A stretch of 20,897 bases of DNA from positions 1-20,897 of the forward strand of contig CAKTFN010000020.1 in the NCBI GenBank assembly GCA_934561055.1, in the 5' to 3' direction. A program made the translations under genes and the position numbers. Position 1 is the first letter of the stretch. Each line of letters starts with the position of its first letter. Origin of the DNA: an uncultured Eubacteriales bacterium. GTDB lineage: Bacteria > Bacillota > Clostridia > Oscillospirales > Acutalibacteraceae. Positions 14,686-20,897 of this stretch are shown piece by piece. Under the pieces are notes generated by a model, which was not told the origin of the DNA, made no database searches, and saw only the letters and a program-made list of their open reading frames with translations.

Positions 14686-14750
14686 GGTCTGCGTGGATAC
14701 AGACGGTAACCCAAAAGGGCAATTACGAGTGTAATAATCCGGCGCAGACC
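14686..14750 (+). promoter_or_regulatory. Structured leader element upstream of mgtE, candidate metal-sensing RNA
   Basis: A perfect 8-bp stem GGTCTGCG (14686-14693) with CGCAGACC (14743-14750) is continued by GGAT (14695-14698) with ATCC (14737-14740). Inside are two hairpins, CCC-AAAA-GGG (14710-14719) and ATTAC-GAGT-GTAAT (14722-14735), joined by purine-rich linkers (CAGACGGTAA, CA). This multi-helix junction looks like a folded aptamer. I cannot match it to the M-box consensus or place it in another class with confidence. The position before a Mg2+ channel gene suggests ion sensing, which is inference. Confidence 0.5.
14693..14734 (+). CDS. Possible 13-codon leader peptide of mgtE
   Basis: GTG at 14693 opens the frame MDTDGNPKGQLRV, ending at TAA 14732-14734. 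AAAAAGGAG (14674-14682) ends 10 bases before the GTG, a better ribosome site than that of mgtE itself. The frame lies entirely within the structured leader element, so translation would unfold it. The acidic and proline residues near the N-terminus recall, by composition only, the enterobacterial MgtL leader peptide, which makes ribosomes unstable at low Mg2+. The frame may equally be chance: an ATG at 14683 directly abuts the same ribosome site and opens a different 8-codon frame. Confidence 0.25.
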   Translation: MDTDGNPKGQLRV

Positions 14751-14789
14751 GCCTCAGGTTTTCCGCGCTGCTGAAAGATGGTGCATATT

Positions 14790-16166
14790 ATGGACGAAAC
14801 CGATTTTGAAAACCTGCGCAATCTTGTTGAAACAAAGCAATACAAAGCACTTCGGGACGAACTTGTCGATATGGCGTATGCCGATATTGCGGAATTCATC
14901 ATGAGCATTGACGAACCGCAAACTTCGGTCACGGTTTTCAGAATTCTTCCGAAAGACAGCTCGGCTGACGTTTTTGCTTATCTTGACACTGACCGTCAGG
15001 CCGAAATTATCGAACTTTTCACCGACCGCGAAATCGAGCGGCTCATGGATGACCTTTTTGTTGACGATGCCGTTGACCTTCTTGAAGAGGTTCCCGCTTC
15101 GGTTGTCAAGCGTATTCTCGAAAACACCGACAAGGAAACAAGAGAGGTTATCAATAAAATTCTTGAATACCCCGAAAATTCGGCCGGAAGCGTAATGACC
15201 ATTGAAATGGTTGAGCTTCACGACAGACTGACCGTCGGCGAAGCAATCAAAAACATTCGCCGGACAGGTGTTGACAAGGAGACAATTTATACCTGTTACG
15301 TTATTGACGACAAGCGCCACCTTGTCGGAACAATTCCTCTTCGCCGTCTTATTCTCAACGATGAGGACGTTCCGCTTACCGAAATCATGTCCGACGACGA
15401 GCAACTCATTTTTGTCCGCACCCTCGACGACCAGGAAGAGGTTGCGTCGATTGCAAAAAAATATGACCTTTTGAGTGTTCCCGTTGTTGACAAAGAAAAT
15501 CGTCTCGTCGGAATCATCACGATCGACGATATCGTTGACATCATCGACGATGAAGCGACTGAGGACTTTGAAAAGATGGCGTCCCTTCGTCCGTCGGAGG
15601 ACGAATATCTCAAAACGAATGTTCTCACTCTGGCGAAAAACCGAATGCCGTGGCTTTTGATACTTATGATTTCCTCAACCTTCACCGGGCAGATTATTGA
15701 AGGATTTGAAAATCAGCTTGCCGCAATTGCGGGACTCACGGCGTGCATCCCGATGCTCATGGGAACGGGAGGAAACTCCGGCTCTCAGGCTTCAACCCTT
15801 ATTATCCGCGGACTCGCTCTCGGCGAAATCAAAATCAAAGACTACTTCCGTGTTCTTTGGAAGGAGATTCGTGTTTCGGTAATCTGCGGCGCCGTTCTCG
15901 CTCTTGCAAACTGGGTGCGAATGCTCATTCTTCGCACCGTCACCGGCGGAGACACAAGCAACAGCGTTATTCTCGTTGTTTGCCTCTCGCTTCTTTGCGT
16001 TGTTATTGTTGCGAAAATGATGGGCTGTACTCTTCCGATCATTGCAAAGCTTTTGAAGCTTGACCCGGCGCTTATGACGGGTCCCGTGATGAGTACCGTC
16101 GTTGACGCCGTTTCGCTTCTGATATATTTTGCACTCACTTCAGTATTCATCACCAAAGGACTTTAA
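14790..16166 (+). CDS. mgtE: Magnesium transporter MgtE
   Basis: A Mg2+-selective channel of the cytoplasmic membrane, gated by intracellular Mg2+. In the 458-residue form an N domain of helical repeats (about 1-130) is followed by two CBS domains (about 138-200 and 201-262), a connecting helix, and a membrane domain from about 285 with five hydrophobic segments. The family motif PMLMGTGGNSGSQASTLIIRG (321-341) and the pore block DPALMTGP...VVDAVS with Asp439 are present. The CBS and N domains are rich in Asp and Glu, as expected for Mg2+ sensing. The start is set at ATG 14790 because AAAGATGGTG (14774-14783) resembles a ribosome site; ATG 14778 in frame adds four residues but lacks one. First gene of an operon with the ABC exporter, 17 bases apart. 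Confidence 0.95.
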   Translation: MDETDFENLRNLVETKQYKALRDELVDMAYADIAEFIMSIDEPQTSVTVFRILPKDSSADVFAYLDTDRQAEIIELFTDREIERLMDDLFVDDAVDLLEEVPASVVKRILENTDKETREVINKILEYPENSAGSVMTIEMVELHDRLTVGEAIKNIRRTGVDKETIYTCYVIDDKRHLVGTIPLRRLILNDEDVPLTEIMSDDEQLIFVRTLDDQEEVASIAKKYDLLSVPVVDKENRLVGIITIDDIVDIIDDEATEDFEKMASLRPSEDEYLKTNVLTLAKNRMPWLLILMISSTFTGQIIEGFENQLAAIAGLTACIPMLMGTGGNSGSQASTLIIRGLALGEIKIKDYFRVLWKEIRVSVICGAVLALANWVRMLILRTVTGGDTSNSVILVVCLSLLCVVIVAKMMGCTLPIIAKLLKLDPALMTGPVMSTVVDAVSLLIYFALTSVFITKGL

Positions 16167-16183
16167 AAAGGAGGAAATAAACT

Positions 16184-17953
16184 TTGTTCAAAAGGTTCTT
16201 ATCGTTTCTCAAAGGATATCGCTTTCTTACGATTATGACGCCTGTTATGGTTTTCCTTGACGTTCTCATTGAACTTCAGATTCCGAAAATCATGGGTGAA
16301 CTTATCACGATGCTTTATTCGACCGAGAATCCCGATTTTGCTCATGACGTTCTTAACATGAAGCTTCTTGAAATGCTCGGTCTTTGTGCGCTGACTCTGC
16401 TTGTCGGCTATATTGCGTCGAGATGTTCGGCAATTGCGAGCATGGGCTTTTCCGCAAACATGCGCTCGGCTCTTTTCAACAAGATTCAGGACTTTTCGTT
16501 TGAGAACATCGACAAACTCAAGGTTTCCTCGCTCATCACAAGAATGACGAGCGACACCTCAAGAATTTCAAGCGTTTTCAGCAATATTATCGTAACCTTC
16601 GTCAGAGGACCGTTTTTGCTCATTCTTGCGCTCAAGTATTCTCTTGAAATCAGCAAGGATCTTTCAAAAATCTTCCTCTTCTGCGTTCCGGCGATTATTG
16701 TTCTTCTTGTTATTCTCGGTTTTGCCGCCGTTCCGCTTTTCAGAAAACTTTTGAAAGTTACAGACGACTTCAACGGAACGCTTCGTTCAAATATCAACGG
16801 AATCCGTGTTGTCAAATCGTTCGTCCGTGAGGACTATGAAAAGGAAAAGTTTGAAAAGGTCAACGACGCTCTTGTTCAGACGAGCATCCGTGCACAGAAA
16901 ATTGTCCTTTATATTGCTCCGCTTCTCATGGTTGTCATTTACGGCTGCATGGTTGCCGCTCTCTTCCTCGGAAGCAAAATCGTAATCAGCGACACCCTCG
17001 CCGGAATCAGCGGCGGACTTGAAGTCGGCCAGATTACGACTTTCACTTCATACATTTCTCAGGTTCTTTCCTCTCTTATGACGATTCTCATGGTTTTCGT
17101 AACCATTGCAACCGCAAAAGCTTCCGTTGAAAGACTCGGTGAAGTTTTTGACCAGGTTCCGACCGTTACCGACGATGAGGGCGACGAAAACGCTCTTGTT
17201 GACGACGGAAGCATTGAATTCAGAAATGTTTCCTTTAAATATGAAAGCGAGGCCGTCAAAAACGTTCTTGAAAACATTAATCTGAAAATCGAAAGCGGTG
17301 AAACCATTGGAATCATCGGCTCGACCGGTTCCGCAAAGTCAACGCTCGTTCAGCTCATTCCCCGCCTTTACGACGCAACCGAAGGCGAAGTTTTTGTCGG
17401 CGGCCGCAACGTCAAAGAATATAAGTTCCAAAACCTTAGAAAAGAGGTTGCAATTGTTCCTCAGCAGCATTTCCTTTTCTCCGGAACAATTAAGGACAAC
17501 CTTCTTTGGGGTGACCTTTCCGCAAGCGACGAAGAAGTTATCGAAGCCGCAAAAGCCGCACAGGCTCACGATTTCATAATGGAAAAGGAAAAAGGCTATG
17601 ACACGGAAGTCGGCCAGGGCGGAAACACCGTTTCCGGCGGTCAGCGTCAGCGCCTTTGCATCGCAAGAGCACTTCTCAGAAAGCCGAAGATTCTCATTCT
17701 TGACGACTCAACGAGCGCCGTTGACACCGCAACCGACGCAAAAATCAGAGAAGCTCTTAAAGGCGAAAAGTTTAAAAATATCACAAAAATCATTATCGGT
17801 CAGCGTATTACCTCAATCATGAACGCAGACAGAATCATCGTTCTTGAAAACGGAAGAATCAGCGGAATCGGAACGCATGACGAACTTGTAAAAACCAATG
17901 AAGTATACAATGAAATCTTTGTTTCACAGCAGGAAGGAGTGTTGGCGCAATGA
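16184..17953 (+). CDS. ABC exporter half-transporter, degenerate-site subunit
   Basis: A 589-residue ABC type IV exporter half: six-helix membrane domain (1 to about 320), then the nucleotide-binding domain. Walker A is GSTGSAKST (379-387), with Ala in place of the usual Gly before Lys385. The signature VSGGQ (483-487) is intact. Walker B is ILILD followed by Asp508 instead of the catalytic Glu, and the H-loop His is replaced by Gln540. This is the pattern of the non-catalytic site in heterodimeric exporters such as LmrCD, BmrCD and TM287/288. The start is a TTG at 16184, fixed by AAAAAGGAGG ending 9 bases upstream; the next ATG is 17 codons inside the first helix. It ends in an ATGA overlap with its partner. 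Confidence 0.93.
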   Translation: MFKRFLSFLKGYRFLTIMTPVMVFLDVLIELQIPKIMGELITMLYSTENPDFAHDVLNMKLLEMLGLCALTLLVGYIASRCSAIASMGFSANMRSALFNKIQDFSFENIDKLKVSSLITRMTSDTSRISSVFSNIIVTFVRGPFLLILALKYSLEISKDLSKIFLFCVPAIIVLLVILGFAAVPLFRKLLKVTDDFNGTLRSNINGIRVVKSFVREDYEKEKFEKVNDALVQTSIRAQKIVLYIAPLLMVVIYGCMVAALFLGSKIVISDTLAGISGGLEVGQITTFTSYISQVLSSLMTILMVFVTIATAKASVERLGEVFDQVPTVTDDEGDENALVDDGSIEFRNVSFKYESEAVKNVLENINLKIESGETIGIIGSTGSAKSTLVQLIPRLYDATEGEVFVGGRNVKEYKFQNLRKEVAIVPQQHFLFSGTIKDNLLWGDLSASDEEVIEAAKAAQAHDFIMEKEKGYDTEVGQGGNTVSGGQRQRLCIARALLRKPKILILDDSTSAVDTATDAKIREALKGEKFKNITKIIIGQRITSIMNADRIIVLENGRISGIGTHDELVKTNEVYNEIFVSQQEGVLAQ

Positions 17954-20034
17954 GTGAAAAAACTCCCTTGACCGAGGCGAAAGCCGAAGAGGAAATTAAG
18001 GAAGAAGCCGCTCTTCAAACCGAAGAAAGCGCCGAAACTTCCGAAGAACCGAAAGAAGAAAAAGGAAAAAAATCAAAGAAAAAACCGAGAAAGAATAAAA
18101 AAAGCAAAAAAGAAAAAAAGGAAGAAAAAGAACTCACCGAAGAAGAAAAGAAAAAAGCCGAAGAAAAAAAGAAGATGAAGCCGAAAGATTCAAAAAAGGC
18201 CGCAAAACGTCTTCTTAAATATCTTGCCGGCCAAAAGAAATGGCTCTTCGTTGTTTCTATTCTTGTAATTCTGACGGCAATCATCGGCGTTGTTTCAACG
18301 CTTGCAATGCAGCCGGTATACAAAATTCTTGAGGACGTAATTAAAACGAAAACGATGGACGGTTCTCAGGCGATGGGCGGAATTGTGAAGTGGATTCTCG
18401 TCATGGCGGTTGCTTATGCGGTTGCGGCCGTTTTCAGCTTTCTTTACACAAGAATCCTTCTCACGGCTTCTCTCAAAGTTGTTGCGAATCTTCGCCGTGA
18501 TTTGTTCAATCACCTTGAATATCTTCCGCTCAGCTATTTTGACAAGCGCAAGACCGGCGAAATCATGAGCCACTTTATCAGCGACGTTTCAAGAATCAGT
18601 GACCTTGTCAGCAGTGACTTTCCGAACATTATTTCTTCCTCCATTTCGGCTGTCATGACGTTGACTATCATGATAATCATGAGCTGGAAAATCACGCTTA
18701 CAATGACGGCCGCAATTATTGTCATGGTTGCCGTGGTAATGATTATTACCGCAAAATGTTCGCCGCTTTTCAAAAAAGCTCAGCAGGCAACCGCGGAGTG
18801 CAACGGATATGTTGAGGAATATGTCCGCGGAATTAAGGCCGTCAAAATCTTCTGCTATGAATCAAGAAGCAAGGAACAGTTCAGAATTCTCAACGAAACC
18901 CTCAGAAAAACCGGCGTAAAATCAAACATCATTGGCGGTCTTATGAGTCCGTTGCTTTCAATGATTATGAGAATCAACTATGCGCTTGCACTTTCTTTCG
19001 GCGTTTGGCTCGTTCTCAAAGGCCAAATGCAGCTTCCTTCTCTCATCACATATTTGAGCTACGCTCAAAGCTACGGTTCACCGGTTGCTTCAATTGCGTC
19101 GAGCTACAGCTCCTTCGTTGCGGCGCTTGCCGGTGCGGAAAGAATTTTTGAAGTTCTTGACACCGACGTTGAAACCGACGAAGGAAAGGTTACCCTTGTA
19201 AGACTCGTCAAAAATCAAATGGGTGAAGAAGTTGAGGACGAAAACGGCGAATATACATGGAAGGTTCCGAATGAAGACGGAACGTTTAAGTATGTTCCCG
19301 TAAAATGCGATGTTGACATCAAAAACGTCACTTTCTCTTATGTTGAAGGAACACCTGTTCTAAAAAATGTTTCTGCTCACGCAAACAGCGGCGAAAAACT
19401 CGCTTTTGTCGGTTCGACCGGAGCCGGAAAAACAACGATTACGAACCTTATCAACCGCTTTTATGAGATTGAAGAGGGCGAAATCACGATTGACGGAATT
19501 TCAATCAAAGAAATTAAAAAGAATTCGCTTCGTTCCTCGATGGCGTTCGTTCTTCAGGATTCAAGAATGTTTGGCGGAACAATTAAAGAAAATATTCGTT
19601 ACGGAAAACTTGATGCAACCGATGAAGAAATTGTTGCCGCCGCAAAGCTTGCAAACGCCCATTCCTTCATCGAAAAGCTTCCGGACGGCTATGATTCCGA
19701 GCTTTCGGCCGAAGGCGTAAATATCAGCATGGGTCAGGCTCAGCTTCTCAATATCGCAAGAACCGCAATTGCGGACAAACCGCTCCTTGTTCTCGATGAG
19801 GCAACAAGTTCGGTTGACACAAGAACCGAACGACTCATTGAAAAGGGAATGGATAAGCTCATGGCGGACAAGAGCGTTCTTGTCATCGCACACCGACTTT
19901 CAACCGTCAGAAACTCCGAGAATATTATTGTTCTTGAAGGTGGAGAAATTATCGAAAGCGGAAACCACGACGAACTCATTGCTCTCGGCAAAAAGTATTA
20001 TCAGCTTTATACCGGAGCGTTTGAAATGACGTAA
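17950..20034 (+). CDS. ABC exporter half-transporter, catalytic-site subunit with charged N-terminal extension
   Basis: A 694-residue partner of the preceding subunit. Residues 1-90 form a Lys/Glu-rich, probably disordered or coiled-coil cytoplasmic extension; the membrane domain follows (about 98-390), then the nucleotide-binding domain. Walker A GSTGAGKTT (488-496), Walker B LLVLDE with catalytic Glu617 and the H-loop His648 are intact, but the signature is SMGQ (593-596) instead of SGGQ. In a heterodimer its Walker motifs pair with the partner's intact VSGGQ to form the single competent ATPase site. A hydrophilic acidic insert (about 405-452) separates the two domains. Probably a drug, lipid or peptide exporter; the substrate is unknown. 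The start overlaps the upstream stop as ATGA. Confidence 0.93.
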   Translation: MSEKTPLTEAKAEEEIKEEAALQTEESAETSEEPKEEKGKKSKKKPRKNKKSKKEKKEEKELTEEEKKKAEEKKKMKPKDSKKAAKRLLKYLAGQKKWLFVVSILVILTAIIGVVSTLAMQPVYKILEDVIKTKTMDGSQAMGGIVKWILVMAVAYAVAAVFSFLYTRILLTASLKVVANLRRDLFNHLEYLPLSYFDKRKTGEIMSHFISDVSRISDLVSSDFPNIISSSISAVMTLTIMIIMSWKITLTMTAAIIVMVAVVMIITAKCSPLFKKAQQATAECNGYVEEYVRGIKAVKIFCYESRSKEQFRILNETLRKTGVKSNIIGGLMSPLLSMIMRINYALALSFGVWLVLKGQMQLPSLITYLSYAQSYGSPVASIASSYSSFVAALAGAERIFEVLDTDVETDEGKVTLVRLVKNQMGEEVEDENGEYTWKVPNEDGTFKYVPVKCDVDIKNVTFSYVEGTPVLKNVSAHANSGEKLAFVGSTGAGKTTITNLINRFYEIEEGEITIDGISIKEIKKNSLRSSMAFVLQDSRMFGGTIKENIRYGKLDATDEEIVAAAKLANAHSFIEKLPDGYDSELSAEGVNISMGQAQLLNIARTAIADKPLLVLDEATSSVDTRTERLIEKGMDKLMADKSVLVIAHRLSTVRNSENIIVLEGGEIIESGNHDELIALGKKYYQLYTGAFEMT

Positions 20035-20047
20035 AATCAAAAAACAG

Positions 20048-20090
20048 CCGCACATCGGACGGATTTTGTCTGATGTGCGGTTGCTTTTTT
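20048..20090 (+). terminator. Terminator of the mgtE-ABC operon
   Basis: CCGCACATCGGAC (20048-20060) pairs with GTCTGATGTGCGG (20068-20080) around a 7-base loop, followed by TTGCTTTTTT. It starts 13 bases past the stop codon. The 15 bases 20050-20064 recur as an exact inverted copy at 20141-20155. Confidence 0.9.
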
Positions 20091-20138
20091 GTACCGCTTT
20101 TGGTGAATTCTTAAACCGCACGGGTTTCTTTTGAATTT

Positions 20139-20184
20139 GCATCCGTCCGATGTGCCGGGGGTACTTTTGTCGATTGATACAAAA
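20139..20184 (+). repeat. 46-bp direct repeat, copy 1
   Basis: Begins GCATCCGTCCG and ends in the 25-base block ACTTTTGTCGATTGAT plus ACAAAA. It matches copy 2 at 20254-20299 at most positions, including an unbroken identical run from ACTTTTG to the end. The spacing is 115 bases. Unlike copy 2, this copy does not continue into the pairing AGTACCC arm. Confidence 0.75.
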
Positions 20185-20253
20185 CAAAGCAATGTTTTTT
20201 CTTGTCTTTCTCTTTATGTTGTCGCTTTGATTTGCACCGTGTCTTATATCTTT

Positions 20254-20299
20254 TCATCCGACCGCTCCGCTGGGGGCACTTTTGTCGATTGATACAAAA
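20254..20299 (+). repeat. 46-bp direct repeat, copy 2
   Basis: Begins TCATCCGACCG and shares the GGGGG-ACTTTTGTCGATTGAT core with copy 1. It runs directly into the hairpin 20274-20305 and the left arm of the larger inverted repeat. Confidence 0.75.
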
Positions 20300-20305
20300 G
20301 TACCC
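20274..20305. repeat. Hairpin within repeat copy 2
   Basis: ACTTTTGT (20278-20285) pairs exactly with ACAAAAGT (20294-20301) around CGATTGAT, extended by GGG/CCC across one C-A mismatch. It has no T run after it and so is not a typical terminator; it looks like the end structure of a repeat element. Confidence 0.65.
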
Positions 20306-20392
20306 AAAAAATCGCTTTTTGATACGCCGCATTTGGAAACCGAATTTCCCTTTTGCGGGGGAAAAAGGAAAATATCGGCTTCCGATGCAGCT
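20304..20392 (+). repeat. Long inverted repeat, left arm
   Basis: Starts CCAAAAAATCGCTTT, continues through TACGCCGCATTTGG, ACCGAATTT, TTGCGGGGGAAAA and AATATCG, and ends near CCGATGCAGCT. The same series of blocks in the same order appears on the opposite strand at 20741-20827. Confidence 0.75.
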
Positions 20393-20740
20393 ACAATGGT
20401 TTCGTCTGCTAATCTCACTTTTCAAAAACACCAATCCGCTATTATCTTTAAACCACACTCTGTCATGATTTTCAGTCAGATGAAACTGAAAAGAACCGTT
20501 TTCTGCTTTCCTTTTCTCCGCGGATTTCTTGTTCTTTATTTTGGAATATTCCCTTCCTTTAAATTTTTTCAACATTCAAGTAAGCGTAAGTGGAAATTTT
20601 CACGCTTAAAATCCGCACGAGGAAAAGAAGAATATTGTTGTCTTGAATCCTTGCTTTAAAACAATGGGCACCGACGGTTTCGTACTACAGGCGGATTTTT
20701 CTTTCTGTATGATTGTGAAAAGTTATGAGAAACTTAGCTA

Positions 20741-20827
20741 AAGCCGCATCGGTGGACGATATTTTGATTTTCCCCCGCAAATCAAAATTCGGTCACCAAA
20801 TGCGGCGTACTCAAAGCGATTTTTTGG
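20741..20827 (-). repeat. Long inverted repeat, right arm
   Basis: Read on the minus strand: CCAAAAAATCGCTTT, TACGCCGCATTTGG, ACCGAATTT, TTTGCGGGGGAAAA, AATATCG, CCGATGCGGCT. Small insertions and substitutions distinguish it from the left arm, so the two are diverged copies about 350 bases apart. The element may continue past the window end. Confidence 0.75.
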
Positions 20828-20897
20828 CAAGCGATGGAAAGTCGGAGGGGCAAGAGGATTTTGCGTTGTATTTTTGTTTTGACAAGGATGAAAGCAC

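Larger units (their letters stand above)
20091..20897. other. Gene-free interspersed-repeat region
   Basis: No reading frame here has a ribosome site, a recognisable domain or gene-like composition. The longest frames (for example minus 20111-20575) are read through the repeats themselves and produce repeated peptides such as INRQKCP and INRQKYP. The stretch is dominated by the repeats listed separately; between about 20394 and 20740 I see AT-rich sequence with one small palindrome (TAAGCG...CGCTTA, 20580-20607) and nothing else. Confidence 0.6.

Noticed and set aside
14686..14750. M-box (ykoK) Mg2+ riboswitch
   Set aside because: The gene context fits, but the conserved M-box blocks that I know are not present and the helix layout differs. 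It is therefore reported as an unclassified structure.
20139..20299. CRISPR-like array
   Set aside because: Only two diverged repeat copies with one 69-base gap, no third unit and no cas genes.
20111..20575. 154-codon minus-strand hypothetical protein
   Set aside because: It is translated through the direct and inverted repeats, gives internally repeated peptides and has no domain or convincing ribosome site.

Overview
The window reads like the chromosome of an anaerobic, probably gut-dwelling member of the Firmicutes (class Clostridia, Oscillospiraceae/Ruminococcaceae-like). The basis is strong AGGAGG-type ribosome sites, sigma-A style promoters, a trimeric NAD-linked [FeFe] hydrogenase operon, an L-fucose catabolic operon and a heterodimeric ABC exporter. 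This is inferred from gene content and style; no marker gene fixes the species.

Layout. 1-1160: a tRNA-Thr(UGU) on the minus strand, then a plus-strand membrane-anchored XRE-type regulator with its terminator. 1159-2165: two stacked consensus promoters, the first followed at once by a terminator-like hairpin, ahead of a CofE-like (F420-0:glutamate ligase family) protein. A bidirectional terminator separates it from the convergent fucose operon. 2162-6691 (minus): fucA-fucU-kinase-fucI, covering mutarotation, isomerisation, phosphorylation and aldol cleavage of L-fucose to dihydroxyacetone phosphate and L-lactaldehyde; no transporter or lactaldehyde reductase is in the operon. 6711-9280 (minus): an ArsB/NhaD/SLC13-type ion permease and a membrane acyltransferase, each with its own terminator.

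9331-14502 (minus): a five-gene hydrogenase operon, hydC (NuoE-like), an orphan HATPase protein, an HndB-like [2Fe-2S] protein, hydB (NuoF-like) and hydA ([FeFe] catalytic subunit). It should couple NADH and/or ferredoxin oxidation to H2 formation, or the reverse. 14584-20090 (plus): mgtE behind an unusual structured leader, then two ABC half-transporters whose ATP sites are degenerate in a complementary way, so that they should form an asymmetric heterodimer.

20091-20897 holds no convincing gene. It contains a 46-bp direct repeat pair, a strong hairpin and an inverted pair of roughly 88-bp repeats, and looks like an interspersed-repeat region.

The items most worth a second look are the mgtE leader (a hairpin-closed structure containing a 13-codon reading frame that starts MDTDGNP, next to a terminator-like element), the promoter-hairpin-promoter arrangement before the CofE-like gene, the HATPase and three-cysteine HndB-like proteins inside the hydrogenase operon, and the repeats at the right end.
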